From Tsukamurella sp. PLM1 (lineage in GTDB: Bacteria; Actinomycetota; Actinomycetes; Mycobacteriales; Mycobacteriaceae): a stretch of DNA of 64,000 nt. Of the stretch, positions 53,845 to 63,175 are shown piece by piece (position 1 is the first letter of the stretch; each line of letters starts with the position of its first letter). Under the pieces are notes generated by a model that searched no databases, was not told where the DNA came from, and worked only from the letters and a program-made list of their open reading frames with translations. The translations under genes and the position numbers were made by a program. The stretch lies in NCBI RefSeq assembly GCF_023168325.1, contig NZ_AP025688.1, forward strand, positions 2,480,001 to 2,544,000, read 5' to 3'.

Positions 53845-54593
53845 GCGCCCCGGCGGTCAGCCCGCCCGCGCAGCGCGACGGGCTGCGCCTGAAGCTCGAC
53901 GCCGTCGACCTCGGCTACCGGGGCGCGACCGCTGTGCGCGCGCTCGACCTCACCGTCGAGCCCGGCGAACGCCTGGTCCTGACGGGCCCGTCGGGCTGCG
54001 GCAAGTCGACGGTGCTGCGCGCCCTCGCCGGGCTGCTCCGTGCCGACGCCGGCGTCGTCCTCGCCGACGGTGCGCCCGTGACCGGCCCGGATCGCGACCG
54101 CGCCATGGTCTTCCAGGAGGATGCGCTGCTCCCGTGGCGCACCGTCGAGCGGAACGTCCGTCTCGCGCTACAGCTGCGAGGCGTGCCTCGGGACCGTCGG
54201 GCCGACGACGCGCGACTGTGGCTCGCCGAAGTGGGGCTGTCGGATTACGCGCGTCACCTCCCGCGCGAACTGTCGGGCGGAATGCGGCAGCGGGTCCAGC
54301 TTGCCCGTGGGCTCGCCGGTGCGCCCCGGGCCGTCCTGATGGACGAGCCCTTCGGCGCGCTCGACGCGCAGACCCGCGGTGACATGCAGCGGCTGCTGCT
54401 GCGCACCCTCGACGCCCACCCCGCCACCGTCGTCTTCGTGACCCACGACGTGGACGAGGCGATCCTGCTCGGCGACCGCATCGTCGTGCTGGGCCGCCGC
54501 GGCGAGCCCGTCCGGGCCTCGTTCGACGTGCGCCGCGCACCGTCGGCATCCGCCCTGCGGGCCGGAGTCGTCGACGCGCTCACCGAACGCTGA
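53841..54593 (+). CDS. ABC transporter ATP-binding protein, SsuB/NrtD type
   Basis: 250 residues. Walker [10 protein letters not shown] (residues 49-57), Q loop [17 protein letters not shown], signature [19 protein letters not shown], Walker [13 protein letters not shown] and the switch [15 protein letters not shown] are all present and intact. It powers uptake of the ligand bound by the preceding lipoprotein. Its class, nitrate/sulfonate/taurine, is set by the operon and overall similarity; the actual ligand is unknown. Confidence 0.93.
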   Translation: MSAPAVSPPAQRDGLRLKLDAVDLGYRGATAVRALDLTVEPGERLVLTGPSGCGKSTVLRALAGLLRADAGVVLADGAPVTGPDRDRAMVFQEDALLPWRTVERNVRLALQLRGVPRDRRADDARLWLAEVGLSDYARHLPRELSGGMRQRVQLARGLAGAPRAVLMDEPFGALDAQTRGDMQRLLLRTLDAHPATVVFVTHDVDEAILLGDRIVVLGRRGEPVRASFDVRRAPSASALRAGVVDALTER

Positions 54594-54608
54594 ACTGTGA
54601 GGAGTCTC

Positions 54609-57284
54609 ATGAACATCCCCGAGATCGACGACCGCACCCGCCTGACCTGCGACGTACTGGTGATCGGCGGCGGGACAGCGGGCACCATGGCCGCGCTCAC
54701 CGCAGCCGAGGCCGGCGCCGACGTGCTCCTGCTCGACAAGTCGCACGTCCGGCACTCCGGCGCGCTGGCGATGGGCATGGACGGCGTGAACAACGCCGTC
54801 ATCCCGGGCAAGGCCGAACCCGAGGACTACGTCGCCGAGATCACCCGCGCCAACGACGGCATAGTGAACCAACGGACCGTGTATCAAACGGCGACAAGGG
54901 GTTTCGCGATGATCCAGCGGCTCGAGCGATACGGCGTGAAGTTCGAGAAGGACGAGTACGGCGAGTACGCCGTCCGCCGCGTGCACCGCTCGGGTTCGTA
55001 CGTACTGCCGATGCCCGAGGGCAAGGACGTGAAGAAGGCGCTGTACCGGGTACTGCGCCAGAAGAAGATGCGCGAACGGATCCGGATCGAGAACCGCGTG
55101 ATGCCGGTGCGGGTGCTGACCACCGGCAGCGGGTCCGACCGGCGGGCCGTGGGCGCGGTCGCGTTCAATACGCGGACAGGCGAGTTCATCGAGATCGCGG
55201 CCGGCGCGGTGGTGTTGGCGACGGGGCCCTGCGGCCGGCTGGGACTGCCCGCGTCCGGCTACCTCTACGGCACCTACGAGAACCCGGCGAACGCCGGCGA
55301 CGGCTACGCGATGGCCTTCCACGCGGGCGCGGAGCTCAGCGGCATCGAGTGCTTCCAGATCAACCCGCTGATCAAGGACTACAACGGACCGGCGTGCGCG
55401 TATGTGGCGAACCCGTTCGGCGGCTACCAGGTGAACGCCCAGGGCGAGCGGTTCGTGGACTCCGACTACTGGTCCGGGCAGATGATCGCCGAGGTGAAGT
55501 CCGAGATCGACTCGGCACGCGGGCCGATCTACCTCAAGGTCTCGCACCTGCCCGATGAGACGCTCGGCGAGCTGGAGTCGATCCTGCACACCACCGAGCG
55601 CCCCACGCGCGGCACCTTCCACGCGGGCCGCGGGCACGACTACCGCACGCACGACATCGAGATGCACGTGTCCGAGATCGGGCTGTGCGGTGGGCATTCC
55701 GCGTCCGGCGTGTGGGTGGACGAGAACGCGCGGACCACGGTGCCGGGGCTGTACGCGGCGGGCGACCTGGCGTGCGTGCCGCACAACTACATGATCGGCG
55801 CATTCGTCTTCGGCGAGCTGGCGGGCGCGGACGCGGTGCGGCACGCGCGGTCGGTGGCCCCGGCCCCCGAGGACCTCGGGGGGCAGATCGCCGCGGCGCA
55901 CGAGTTGATCTACGGCGCGGCCCGCAGGCCGACGGTCCGCCGCAGCCCCAGGTCGAGTACAAGCTGCGGCGCTTCGTGAACGACTACATCGCGCCGCCGA
56001 AGACGGCCCCGAAGCTGACCATCGCGATCGAGACCTTCGAGCGGATGCGCAGTGAGGTCGGCGGGTTGGGCGCGCGGACGCCGCACGAGCTGATGCGCTG
56101 CGTGGAGGTCTCGTTCATCCGGGACTGCGCCGAGATGGCGGCGAAGGCCTCGCTGGCGCGGACCGAATCCCGGTGGGGCCTCTACCACGATCGCCCGGAC
56201 CTGCCGGAACGCGACGACGAGCGGTGGGGACGGCACCTGAACCTGCGGCTCGGCGCCGACGGCGAGATGGAGTTCCTCACCCGGCCGGTGGCGCCGTACC
56301 TCGTGGCCGTGGACGAGTTCGACCACCTCCCGGGGACGTCGGCGGAGGTGGAAATCCTGGGCCCGCTGGCGGTCGCGCCCGTGGGCACCGTGCCCGCGGC
56401 CGCCGACCGGACCTCCGCCGTGCCGGAGGTCTCGCCGCGGCTACGGGAGCTGCTCGCGGTGGAGGAGCCATCGCTCGAGGAACTCTCTCGGTTCCTGTCC
56501 GATCCGGACACCACGGTGCGCCGCAGTGCGGTCGCCTTCCTCATCGAGGGCGCACCCGACGGATTCCTCGCTCCTGGTCACCGCGCTCGGTGACGCCGAC
56601 GCCGCGGTCCGGCGTACCGCCGCCGCCGGCCTGGTCGAGCTGGTGGAGGTGCTGCCGTCCGCGGATGGGCTGTCCGCGTATCTGGATTCGCCGGACGCCG
56701 TTGTGCGCGCCGCCGTGGGGAACCTGCTGCGCTCGCTGAAGGCGGGCTCCCGGCCCGGTTCGCCGCGCTGGCCGCGGATCCCGACCACCGCGTGCGGGTC
56801 GTCGGCGTCAGTGGCCTCGTCTCGCACGACGATTGGGCGACTCTGGTGCCCGCGACCAGGGATGAGAACCGCGAGGTCCGAATCGCTGCGGCTGTGGGCC
56901 TGGCGACCGTGGGCCGCGGCGGCGTCGACGCGGTGCGCTCCTTGACGGCCGACCACGACCCGCTGGTCCGCGCGGCAGCTTTGGAGGCGTTCGGCGCGCT
57001 GGGCGATGCGACCGACGTCGAGCTGCTCTCCGCCGGGCTCGCCGATCCGGCCTGGCAGGTGCGGCAGGGCGCGGCACGCGGCACCGTCGCCCTGGGGCCC
57101 GACGGTGCCGTGGCCGTCCTGGGACCGGCCCTGCGGGACCCGCACCTCGACGTGCGGAAGGCGGCCGTCGTCGCGCTCCGGACCTGGCCGTCGGTGCCTG
57201 CGGTCGCGGCTGCGCTCGAGTCCGCCCTCGACGATTCCGACGCGGACGTGCGCGCGCGCGCGGCTTGCCCTCGCGGTGAGGTGA
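54609..57284 (+). CDS. AprA-like FAD flavoprotein fused to HEAT repeats (four frame breaks)
   Basis: About 890 residues. GAGGAGTCTC precedes the ATG. Residues 1-~600 match fumarate-reductase/APS-reductase-type flavoproteins: CDVLVIGGGTAGTMAALTAAEAGADVLLLDKSHVRHSGALAMGMDG, the substrate region FHAGAELSGIECFQINPLI, and LCGGHSASGVWVDENARTTVPGLYAAGDLACVPHNYMIGAFVFGELAG (FAD end). The C-terminal ~300 residues are HEAT repeats (AVRRTAAAGLVELVEVLPSADGL; EVRIAAAVGLATVGRGG; WQVRQGAARGTVALGPDG; DVRKAAVVALRTWP). Frame breaks near 55930, 56570, 56755 and 57265 all restore sense when single bases are added or removed. It lies next to the AprB-like diferredoxin and a sulfonate-type importer. The substrate is unknown. 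Confidence 0.85.
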
Positions 57285-57523
57285 ACGCGAACTGCGCGTC
57301 CCAGCCGGGATCACGCGGTCAGCGCCGCGGACGATCAGCGGGTGCGGTGGGACGTCCGCGAAGCGCCCGGCTCTCGCGGTCTCGAGGACGCCTGTAACGT
57401 TCACCGTCGCCGCCACAGGACGTCGGGCCTCGTAGAACCGCTGGTTGCTCCGGCAGAGCTCAGAGCGGGAGCGCAGATGCCAGTACCATGGCGAGGGCAG
57501 CAGTCCTCACTGGGAGACCGTCG
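57285..57523. other. Intergenic region, nothing firm
   Basis: 239 bases between the flavoprotein-HEAT gene and a Ddn-like gene. A short minus-strand frame (start near 57416, AATVNVTGVLETARAGRFADVPPHPLIV) looks slightly protein-like but runs into the HEAT gene; it may be a remnant. No repeat, terminator or clear promoter was found. Confidence 0.3.
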
Positions 57524-58144
57524 ATGACCCGAGATGATCCGCGCCCGCTGGCGTATTCGAACGGCGAGTACACCCCGGAGAGGTTCCGCCGCCTCGGCAC
57601 GGTGAGTTCCCCTCACGCGAAACGCGTCATCACCCGCGTGCTCAAACTGGTGCACGGGCCCTGGTTCGCCCTGCGAATGCCCGACGGTGTCGTCGAGCTC
57701 ACAACGATCGGACGTCGTTCGGGCCGTCCCCGGAGCACCTTCGTTCGCGCGTACCAGGTCGGTCCGCAAGTGTTCTTCGTGTCGATCGGTGGCGAACAGG
57801 CGCTGTGGGCCAAGAACATCCGCGCCAACCCGTCAGTCACGCTCCGATTCCGCCGGGGTACCGTTGTCGGGAGGGCGCGCGACCCGCGGGATGACACCGA
57901 ACGCAGACTCGCGGACGCCGCGTTCTGCGGACGGGTCGGCCCCTTCGACTACGCGGAGAACGCCTTCCATCGCACAGGGCTGCCCACCAGGGAGAGGATT
58001 CACGAACTCCACCGTGCTTGGCTCCACGGTGGCACGCTGTTCGTCGTGGGCGATCGCGAGAACCATGAGCTCATCGGCACGCGCCCTGCGCACCGTGAGG
58101 CCGTGCCGGTCGCCGTGAGCGGACCTGGCCCTCGCGGCGGGTGA
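57524..58144 (+). CDS. Ddn-family F420-binding protein (DUF385)
   Basis: 206 residues. GVVELTTIGRRSGRPRSTFVRAYQVGPQVFFVSIGGEQALWAKNIRANPSVTLRFRRGTVVGRARD is the split-barrel core of the nitroreductase/Ddn family, with extra N-terminal and C-terminal segments (DDPRPLAYSNGEYTPERFRRLG). Likely uses F420H2, but the function is not known. The start ATG (MTRDDPRP) follows GGGAGACCG. It is a second family member in this window. Confidence 0.85.
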   Translation: MTRDDPRPLAYSNGEYTPERFRRLGTVSSPHAKRVITRVLKLVHGPWFALRMPDGVVELTTIGRRSGRPRSTFVRAYQVGPQVFFVSIGGEQALWAKNIRANPSVTLRFRRGTVVGRARDPRDDTERRLADAAFCGRVGPFDYAENAFHRTGLPTRERIHELHRAWLHGGTLFVVGDRENHELIGTRPAHREAVPVAVSGPGPRGG

Positions 58145-58149
58145 GCGTT

Positions 58150-58353
58150 TCAGGCGCCTCTAGTGTGGAACTCGCCGGGCCGGGCTGGAGCCAAGGCCGC
58201 GACCGAATCGCCCGGCGGGACGCGGTAGTACTGATTCGCCGAGAGGACGATGTGCTCCCGGTTGGGCCGGGCCTCCACGGTCACGCGGTGGTACCAGCGC
58301 TCGAACGTGATCAGTTCCCCCGCCATCAACGCCGGTCCTGTACGGATCGTCAT
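58150..58353 (-). CDS. Small conserved hypothetical protein
   Basis: 67 residues: LMAGELITFERWYHRVTVEARPNREHIVLSANQYYRVPPGDSVAAL reads like a compact beta-rich protein of unknown family. Upstream AGGAGG is placed for an ATG six bases earlier in another frame, so the true start or frame is uncertain. It converges with the Ddn gene. Confidence 0.45.
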   Translation of the reverse strand: MTIRTGPALMAGELITFERWYHRVTVEARPNREHIVLSANQYYRVPPGDSVAALAPARPGEFHTRGA

Positions 58354-58487
58354 GAGCCATGATTCCTCCTCTCCCCCGAGTCGATGAGCTCACGCTGGAA
58401 CGACCGACCGACACGTTTTCGCGTTCCCATCCGTAGCACCCGGAAATCCCGTCGCACAAACGGATTGGCACGGGATATACCTGCCGT

Positions 58488-59509
58488 ATGAGTACGGGGA
58501 ACTGGTCACGGTGCGGACCGTGGACGCGATCGAGGAGATCGCCGGCGCGGACGCCATCGAGGTCGCAGTGTTCGGCGGCTGGCGGTCCGTGGTGCGCAAG
58601 GGCCAGTACGGGCCGGGCGACCGCGCCGTCTACGTCGAGGTCGACGCCGCGCTCCCGCTGGCCGACGGGCGCTTCGCCTTTCTCGAGCCGCGGGGCAGCC
58701 GCACGATCGGGGGCGCACGCTTCCACGTGCTGCGGACGATGAAGCTCCGGGGCGTGATCTCGCAGGGCCTGGTCCTGCCGATCGCCGAGTTCCCGGAGGC
58801 CGACGGTGCCGCCGACCTCGCCGCGGCGCTGGGCGTGGTGAAGTACGAGACGGCGCTCCCGGCCGAGCTCAGCGGCGCGGCGCTGGGGCCGTACCCGTCA
58901 GTGCTCGCGCGGAAGACCGACGCCGAGCGGGTGCAGAACCTCGCTGCGGTGTACCCGGCGCTCGGTCCGGGCGACTGGTACGCGACCGAGAAGATCGACG
59001 GCACGTCGACCACGTTCATCACCACCGCGGATGGACTGCGGGTGTGCGGCCGGAACTACGAGTGGGTGCCGTCGCCGGAGCTGGTGTCGATGCGGTACGC
59101 GGCGGCGGAAGGACTCTCGGACGCGGTGCCGCCCGGCTTCGTCGTGCAGGGAGAACTGTACGGTCCGGCCGTTCAGACGAACCCGCTCGCCGTCGGCGAG
59201 GTGGGGTTCGCGGTCTTCGCGGTGTGGCGCGAGGGTGCGCAGCTCCCGCGTGCGGAGTGGCCGCGGTGGGCGGTCGACCGCGCCGTGCCGGTCTACGCCG
59301 AGATGCGCCTGCCGGGCACGGTGGACGAGGCGATCGCCCAGGCGGACGGCGTCGAATCGCTCGTCGCTCCCGGGCGCATGGCGGAGGGCATCGTCTGGCA
59401 CCGGACCGACGCGCGGCCGATGCGAGAGCTGGACGGGCGGCCGTGCTTCAAGGTGATCTCGAACGGATGGCTGCTCCGGCAGGCGTCGGGGCGGCGCCGG
59501 CGGCGCTGA
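58488..59509 (+). CDS. RNA ligase, Deinococcus Rnl5-like (frame interrupted at start)
   Basis: About 340 residues. Residues ~1-110 form an N-terminal OB-fold (TVDAIEEIAGADAIEVAVFGGWRSVVRKGQYGPGDRAVYVEVDAALPL; MKLRGVISQGLVLP). The nucleotidyltransferase domain has motif I with the adenylated Lys, ATEKIDGTSTTF, then the downstream GFVVQGELYGPAVQ and AEGIVWHR motifs. This matches DraRnl, which seals 3'-OH nicks in RNA bridged by DNA. The ATG frame MSTG is out of step by one G (GGGG for GGGGG at 58496) with the rest; the frame from GTG 58511 alone is intact. Confidence 0.88.
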
Positions 59510-59550
59510 GGACGGCGATCGTGCATGCTGGTGACGTCGTGAGGAGCAGC

Positions 59551-59727
59551 ATGCAGATCGCCATCGTCGCCTACCCCGACTTCACCGCGCTCGACCTCAT
59601 CGGCCCCTACCGAGGTGCCCACGCCCTTCGACGAGACCCTGCTCCCGACATCGTGCTCGTGCCCGGCGGTCCCGGGACGAGTGCGGCGGCACGCGATCCC
59701 GAGCCGGTGAGCCGGAGCCGCGGATGA
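59551..59727 (+). pseudogene. DJ-1/PfpI family fragment
   Basis: GGAGCAGC precedes an ATG giving MQIAIVAYPDFTALDLIGPY, the start of a DJ-1/PfpI domain. The next segment, DPAPDIVLVPGGPGTSAA, belongs about 70 residues later in the family, so an internal piece with the region before the catalytic elbow is missing, and the frame ends soon after without the catalytic Cys. A deleted, non-functional copy. Confidence 0.75.
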
Positions 59728-59797
59728 GGCGGCACGCGGACCGTGGCCGATCGCCGCAGGCCGGTGCGGCGCTAGTGCCGTAGCGGCGACCCCGCAC

Positions 59798-60343
59798 TCA
59801 CCGCTGTACCGGACGATTCCGACTCCGACGTTCGCGGGCAACCGGCTGTGGCCGCCGGTCGAGTCGGCGAATGTCGATCATCGCCAGCGCGATGACGGCA
59901 CTCCCCCAGCCGCCCGCTCCGATCAGCATGCGGAGGTAGTTGCGACTGGTCCATTCGTGGACGAACGTCTCGATCCGCGCTGCGTCCCAGCTCGCCCCGT
60001 CGGACTGGAACACCAGCATCTGCGGCACGAAGTAGCCGTAGCTGAATGCCGCGTACGCGACCATGAGCAGCGCGCCGGCGAGCCACCAGCGCCGCCCGCT
60101 ACCGCGATGCTTCGATCCGGCCACGACGTTCGCCACGGCTAGGACGGCGACGACAGGGGACACGAAGGGCCAGAACACCCGTCCAGCAGTCCGGAAGCCG
60201 GATTCGGCGTTCGCCTCGAACGCATCACCCGGCGGAGCCTCCGCCCACAAGGGCACGATCGCCAACTTCTCGTAGAGCCCCGCGCCGAACTGGATTCCGA
60301 CGAACACCACCAACAGGGCCAGTAACACCACTCTGGTACGCAT
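59798..60343 (-). CDS. Membrane protein, DUF1772-like, four TM
   Basis: 181 residues with four helices: VVLLALLVVFVGIQFGAGLYEKLAIVPLWAEA, VFWPFVSPVVAVLAVANVVAG, RRWWLAGALLMVAYAAFSYGYFVPQML, and YLRMLIGAGGWGSAVIALAMIDI. The first-loop YEKLAIVPLWA and the third-helix YFVP.M pattern resemble DUF1772 proteins, some of which are anthrone oxygenases. It is divergent from a MarR regulator, with a small palindrome between, so it is the regulator's probable target. Confidence 0.75.
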   Translation of the reverse strand: MRTRVVLLALLVVFVGIQFGAGLYEKLAIVPLWAEAPPGDAFEANAESGFRTAGRVFWPFVSPVVAVLAVANVVAGSKHRGSGRRWWLAGALLMVAYAAFSYGYFVPQMLVFQSDGASWDAARIETFVHEWTSRNYLRMLIGAGGWGSAVIALAMIDIRRLDRRPQPVARERRSRNRPVQR

Positions 60344-60364
60344 CTCGACATTCCTCTCTACTGC

Positions 60365-60377
60365 TAGAGTATCTCTA
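60365..60377. promoter_or_regulatory. Short palindrome between DUF1772-like and MarR genes
   Basis: TAGAG-TAT-CTCTA is a perfect 5-3-5 palindrome in an A/T-rich stretch (ACTGCTAGAGTATCTCTATG), the usual size of a MarR site. It lies midway between divergent start codons. Confidence 0.55.
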
Positions 60378-60408
60378 TGAATCGAGAGAGTAGTGCGGTC
60401 GAGCGATC

Positions 60409-60878
60409 GTGACATCCAGGAAAACCCCGACATCGCCGTCCGAAGCCCTCGCCTCGACCCTCCGCGTCCAGACCGTCCGGTCCGTTCAGTTCCATGAGGC
60501 GGTCGCGAACCGGCTCGGCATCTCCGTCACCGACTTCACCTGCATCAACATGCTCTCCCTAGACGGGCCCATGACTCCGGGTGAGCTCGCGGCACGCCTT
60601 CGACTCACCCGCGGCGGCGCGGTGACGACGATGATCGACCGATTGGAACGAACCGGCTACGTCCGCCGTCGACGCGATGCCCAGGATCGGCGACGCGTGT
60701 ACGTGGAGCTCGCGAACGATGTGGCGGAGCGCGAGATCGCCCCCTGTTCGCCGGGTTGGGGACTGAGCTCAACGAGCTCTTGAGCAAGTACCCGGATGAG
60801 GTCCTCATGATGTTCGACGAGTTGGCGTCCGAGATCAACCATCGCGTCGCCGCTGCGACCGCCGCCCTGCGGGCCTGA
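60409..60878 (+). CDS. MarR-family regulator (frame interrupted)
   Basis: About 156 residues. VANRLGISVTDFTCINMLSLDGPMTPGELAARLRLTRGGAVTTMIDRLERTGYVRRRRDAQDRRRVYVEL is a full MarR winged helix. One C is missing near 60743; the second frame gives the C-terminal helix LFAGLGTELNELLSKYPDEVLMMFDELASEINHRVAAATAALRA. The start is GTG (VTSRKTPTSP). It is divergent from a DUF1772-like gene that it probably controls. Confidence 0.88.
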
Positions 60879-60916
60879 GCCGGGCTCCTCAGAGCGTCTA
60901 CGCGCTCCCCACCAGC

Positions 60917-61595
60917 TCAGCGCACGTCCACCGACTCCACGGTACGCGCGAGGCCGAGAAGATGCTCGCGCGTGACGGTTTCAGCTCGAGCCGCATCGCC
61001 CGCCACGATCGCGTCGACGACGCCCGCGTGGTCGTCGGCATCGCTCGGAGAGAACGGCACGAGGTCGAGCAAGCCCGTCATCGCCGCGACGAGTCGCGGG
61101 ACGAGGCTGTCGAACAGGGCCACCAGCGGCGCGTTGCCCGAGGCACGGACTATCGCGCGGTGGAAATCGATATCGGCGACGGCGAGCTCGGCCGACGACG
61201 CGTCCCGCACCTCGTCCCTGCGCTCGAGCGCCCGCCGGACCTCCCCGAACGCACCGGCATCGCAGCGCCCCGCCGCGAGCGCCGCGGCGCGCGACTCGAT
61301 CGCGATGCGGACCTGCAGCAGTTCGGAAATCTCACTGAGCTCCGCGACCCGGTCCCACGGGAGCACCGGCACCGTCGATACCAGGAATACTCCGACGCCT
61401 TGACGCGTGGCCAGCACGCCGCGCGCGGCGAGCAGCCGGATCGCCTCGCGAATCGTCGATCGACCGATCCCGAGCTCGCGAGCCAGCGTCACCTCGCCGG
61501 GGAGTTGTTCACCGACTTCCCAGCGGCCGCCGGAGATCTCGCCCAGCAGGGCCTCGGCGGCCTGCTGAGAGCGGAACCCGGGTCAGCGCATCCAT
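60917..61595 (-). CDS. GntR-family regulator, FCD type (frame interrupted)
   Basis: About 225 residues. The helix-turn-helix is EISGGRWEVGEQLPGEVTLARELGIGRSTIREAIRLLAARGVLATRQGVGVF; the FCD domain has ELLQVRIAIESRAAALAAGR, DIDFHRAIVRASGNAPLVALFDSLV and DDHAGVVDAIVAGDAARAETVTREHLLG, with the metal/ligand residues D..H and H. The frame breaks near 61570 between MDALTRVPLS and QQAAEALLGEI. AGGAATGAC precedes the ATG. It starts 8 bases after the TauE stop, so it probably regulates that exporter. Confidence 0.88.
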
Positions 61596-61603
61596 GTCAT
61601 TCC

Positions 61604-62510
61604 TCAGGCATCGGGTTGTCTGACATCATGATCGCCATCAACACTACCGGCCCCGCCGGCCCGCCGCTCCAGGTACATGCGATACATCTCGCGCATCGCC
61701 ACAGCCAGGGCGAAAACCGCGAAGACCAACCCGAGCACGTGCAGGTCCATTGCAAGCGCGACCAGCACACCGAGCACCGCGCCGGGCGCGGCCGCCGCAT
61801 TCAGCACCGCCGCGAGCCGGACGTCCGCCGTCCCCTGCCGCGCGTGCACGATCGTACCGGCGATCGCATTCGGGAAGAACATCAGCAGCGACGTGCCCTC
61901 GGCGGTCGTGAGGTCAGCCCCGAAGATCAGCATCAACACCGGCACCGCGAGCAGACCGCCGCCCAGCCCCATTCCGGCGGACCACGCACCGATGATCATG
62001 CCGAGCGCCAGTGACACGGGAACCGTGAACCAGAGGTTGTCGATGAGACTCTGCGGCGCCAGCGCCGAACCCTGCAGCGGATCCTCGCCCGCCGCGTCCA
62101 AGAACAGCTTCGCGCAGGTGACGAGCAGGATTCCGACGAACAGCCAGCGCAGCAGCCGGTGCGAGATCCGCACGATCAGCTTGGCGCCGAAGAACGCGCC
62201 CAGCGTGCCACCGATGAGCATCCCCGTGCCCGCGCGCAGGTCGATCGACCCGCCGACGATCGCGAAGGTGGCGGCGCCCACCGCACACCGCGATGTTGGC
62301 CGCGCCCGCAGTGCCGTGCAGCGCGGGCCGCGATAGCGTCGTCAGCTTCTCGAGCGCCGGAACGAAGAACACCCCACTGCCGCCGCCGAGCAACCCGCCG
62401 ATGACCCCGCCCGTGAACCCGACGCCGAGCTGCGCCCCGGTCGAGCCGTTATCGTCGCGCGACGCCGTGGGCGAACCCGGCGGTGTCGATTCCGTCGTCG
62501 AAGAAGTCAT
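61604..62510 (-). CDS. TauE/SafE-family membrane transporter (frame interrupted)
   Basis: About 302 residues with eight or so helices. The first repeat is GVGFTGGVIGGLLGGGSGVFFVPALEKL, the second MIIGAWSAGMGLGGGLLAVPVLMLIFGADLTTAEGTSLLMFFPNAIAGTIVHA; both carry the Gly-rich TauE motif. Two bases are missing near 62288. These proteins move sulfite, sulfoacetate or similar anions out of the cell. The operon with an FCD regulator fits sulfonate-type metabolism, though no enzymes adjoin. Confidence 0.88.
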
Positions 62511-62579
62511 GATCCGGGACGCTACAACTTGTCAGACAAGCACGCAACCTACGAGCCGGGCAGAGTGCGGCGGTCGCCG

Positions 62580-63175
62580 TCAGCCCGCCGACGGGTGCGC
62601 GGTGACAGGGAGCCCGATCTGCAACATGCGGACGATCGACGGCGGAGTGAGTAGGCACAGCTCCCCGCCGGATCGGCCGGCGCGTACCCCTCGAAACTCC
62701 AGCGCAGCCAAGCACCGCCCCACCGCAGGAGGGCGTCCGAGCCGTCGGTGACGAAGGCACCGTCGGGCAGGGATGAGGTGACGACGGCGTTCCCGGCCCT
62801 GCGTTCGGCGCGCAGCGCCCGGTCCATCGCCTTCGGCGTGTTCTCGATCACCGGATTCGCCAGCGCCCAAAGTCGTTTGAACTCGCGGTAGTCGGCGTTA
62901 CGGCACTCGCCGCAGGGTCGGTGCCCCGCGGCGTAGGCGGTGGCCTCGTCGAACAGGAAGAGCTGGGTGTACTTCCGCGAATCCGGCTGTTTCGGCGAGC
63001 GGTAGCGGCCGTTGAAGTCGAGGCGGCACGCGATCCACATGGCGTTCGCGTGCTCGCGGACCACCGTGCCGGACGCGTCGTGCAGGATCCCGCGGTTACC
63101 CAACCATGCCCCACGGGCCGGATCTGCCACTATCCGGCCCCACGGGTCGACCCGGTTGCGCAGCGGCATCGTCAC
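62580..63175 (-). CDS. Conserved hypothetical protein with one CxxC pair (frame interrupted)
   Basis: About 198 residues. NRVDPWGRIVADPARGAWLGNRGILHDASGTVVREHANAMWIACRLDFNGRYR starts the domain, followed by GHRPCGECRNADYREFKRLWALANP, with a CxxC pair. The frame breaks in GCGGGGAG near 62672; adding one G gives the end GELCLLTPPSIVRMLQIGLPVTAHPSAG. No known family. The GTG (VTMPLRN) overlaps the upstream stop (GTGA), an ATG two codons later also being possible. Confidence 0.7.

Noticed and set aside
54609-57284. Succinate dehydrogenase or fumarate reductase flavoprotein
   Set aside because: No cytochrome b or SdhB gene; the partner has AprB-like cysteines and sits with an ABC importer.
57285-57416. 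Minus-strand gene starting at 57416
   Set aside because: It quickly becomes Arg/Pro-rich and overlaps the HEAT repeats; at most a remnant.
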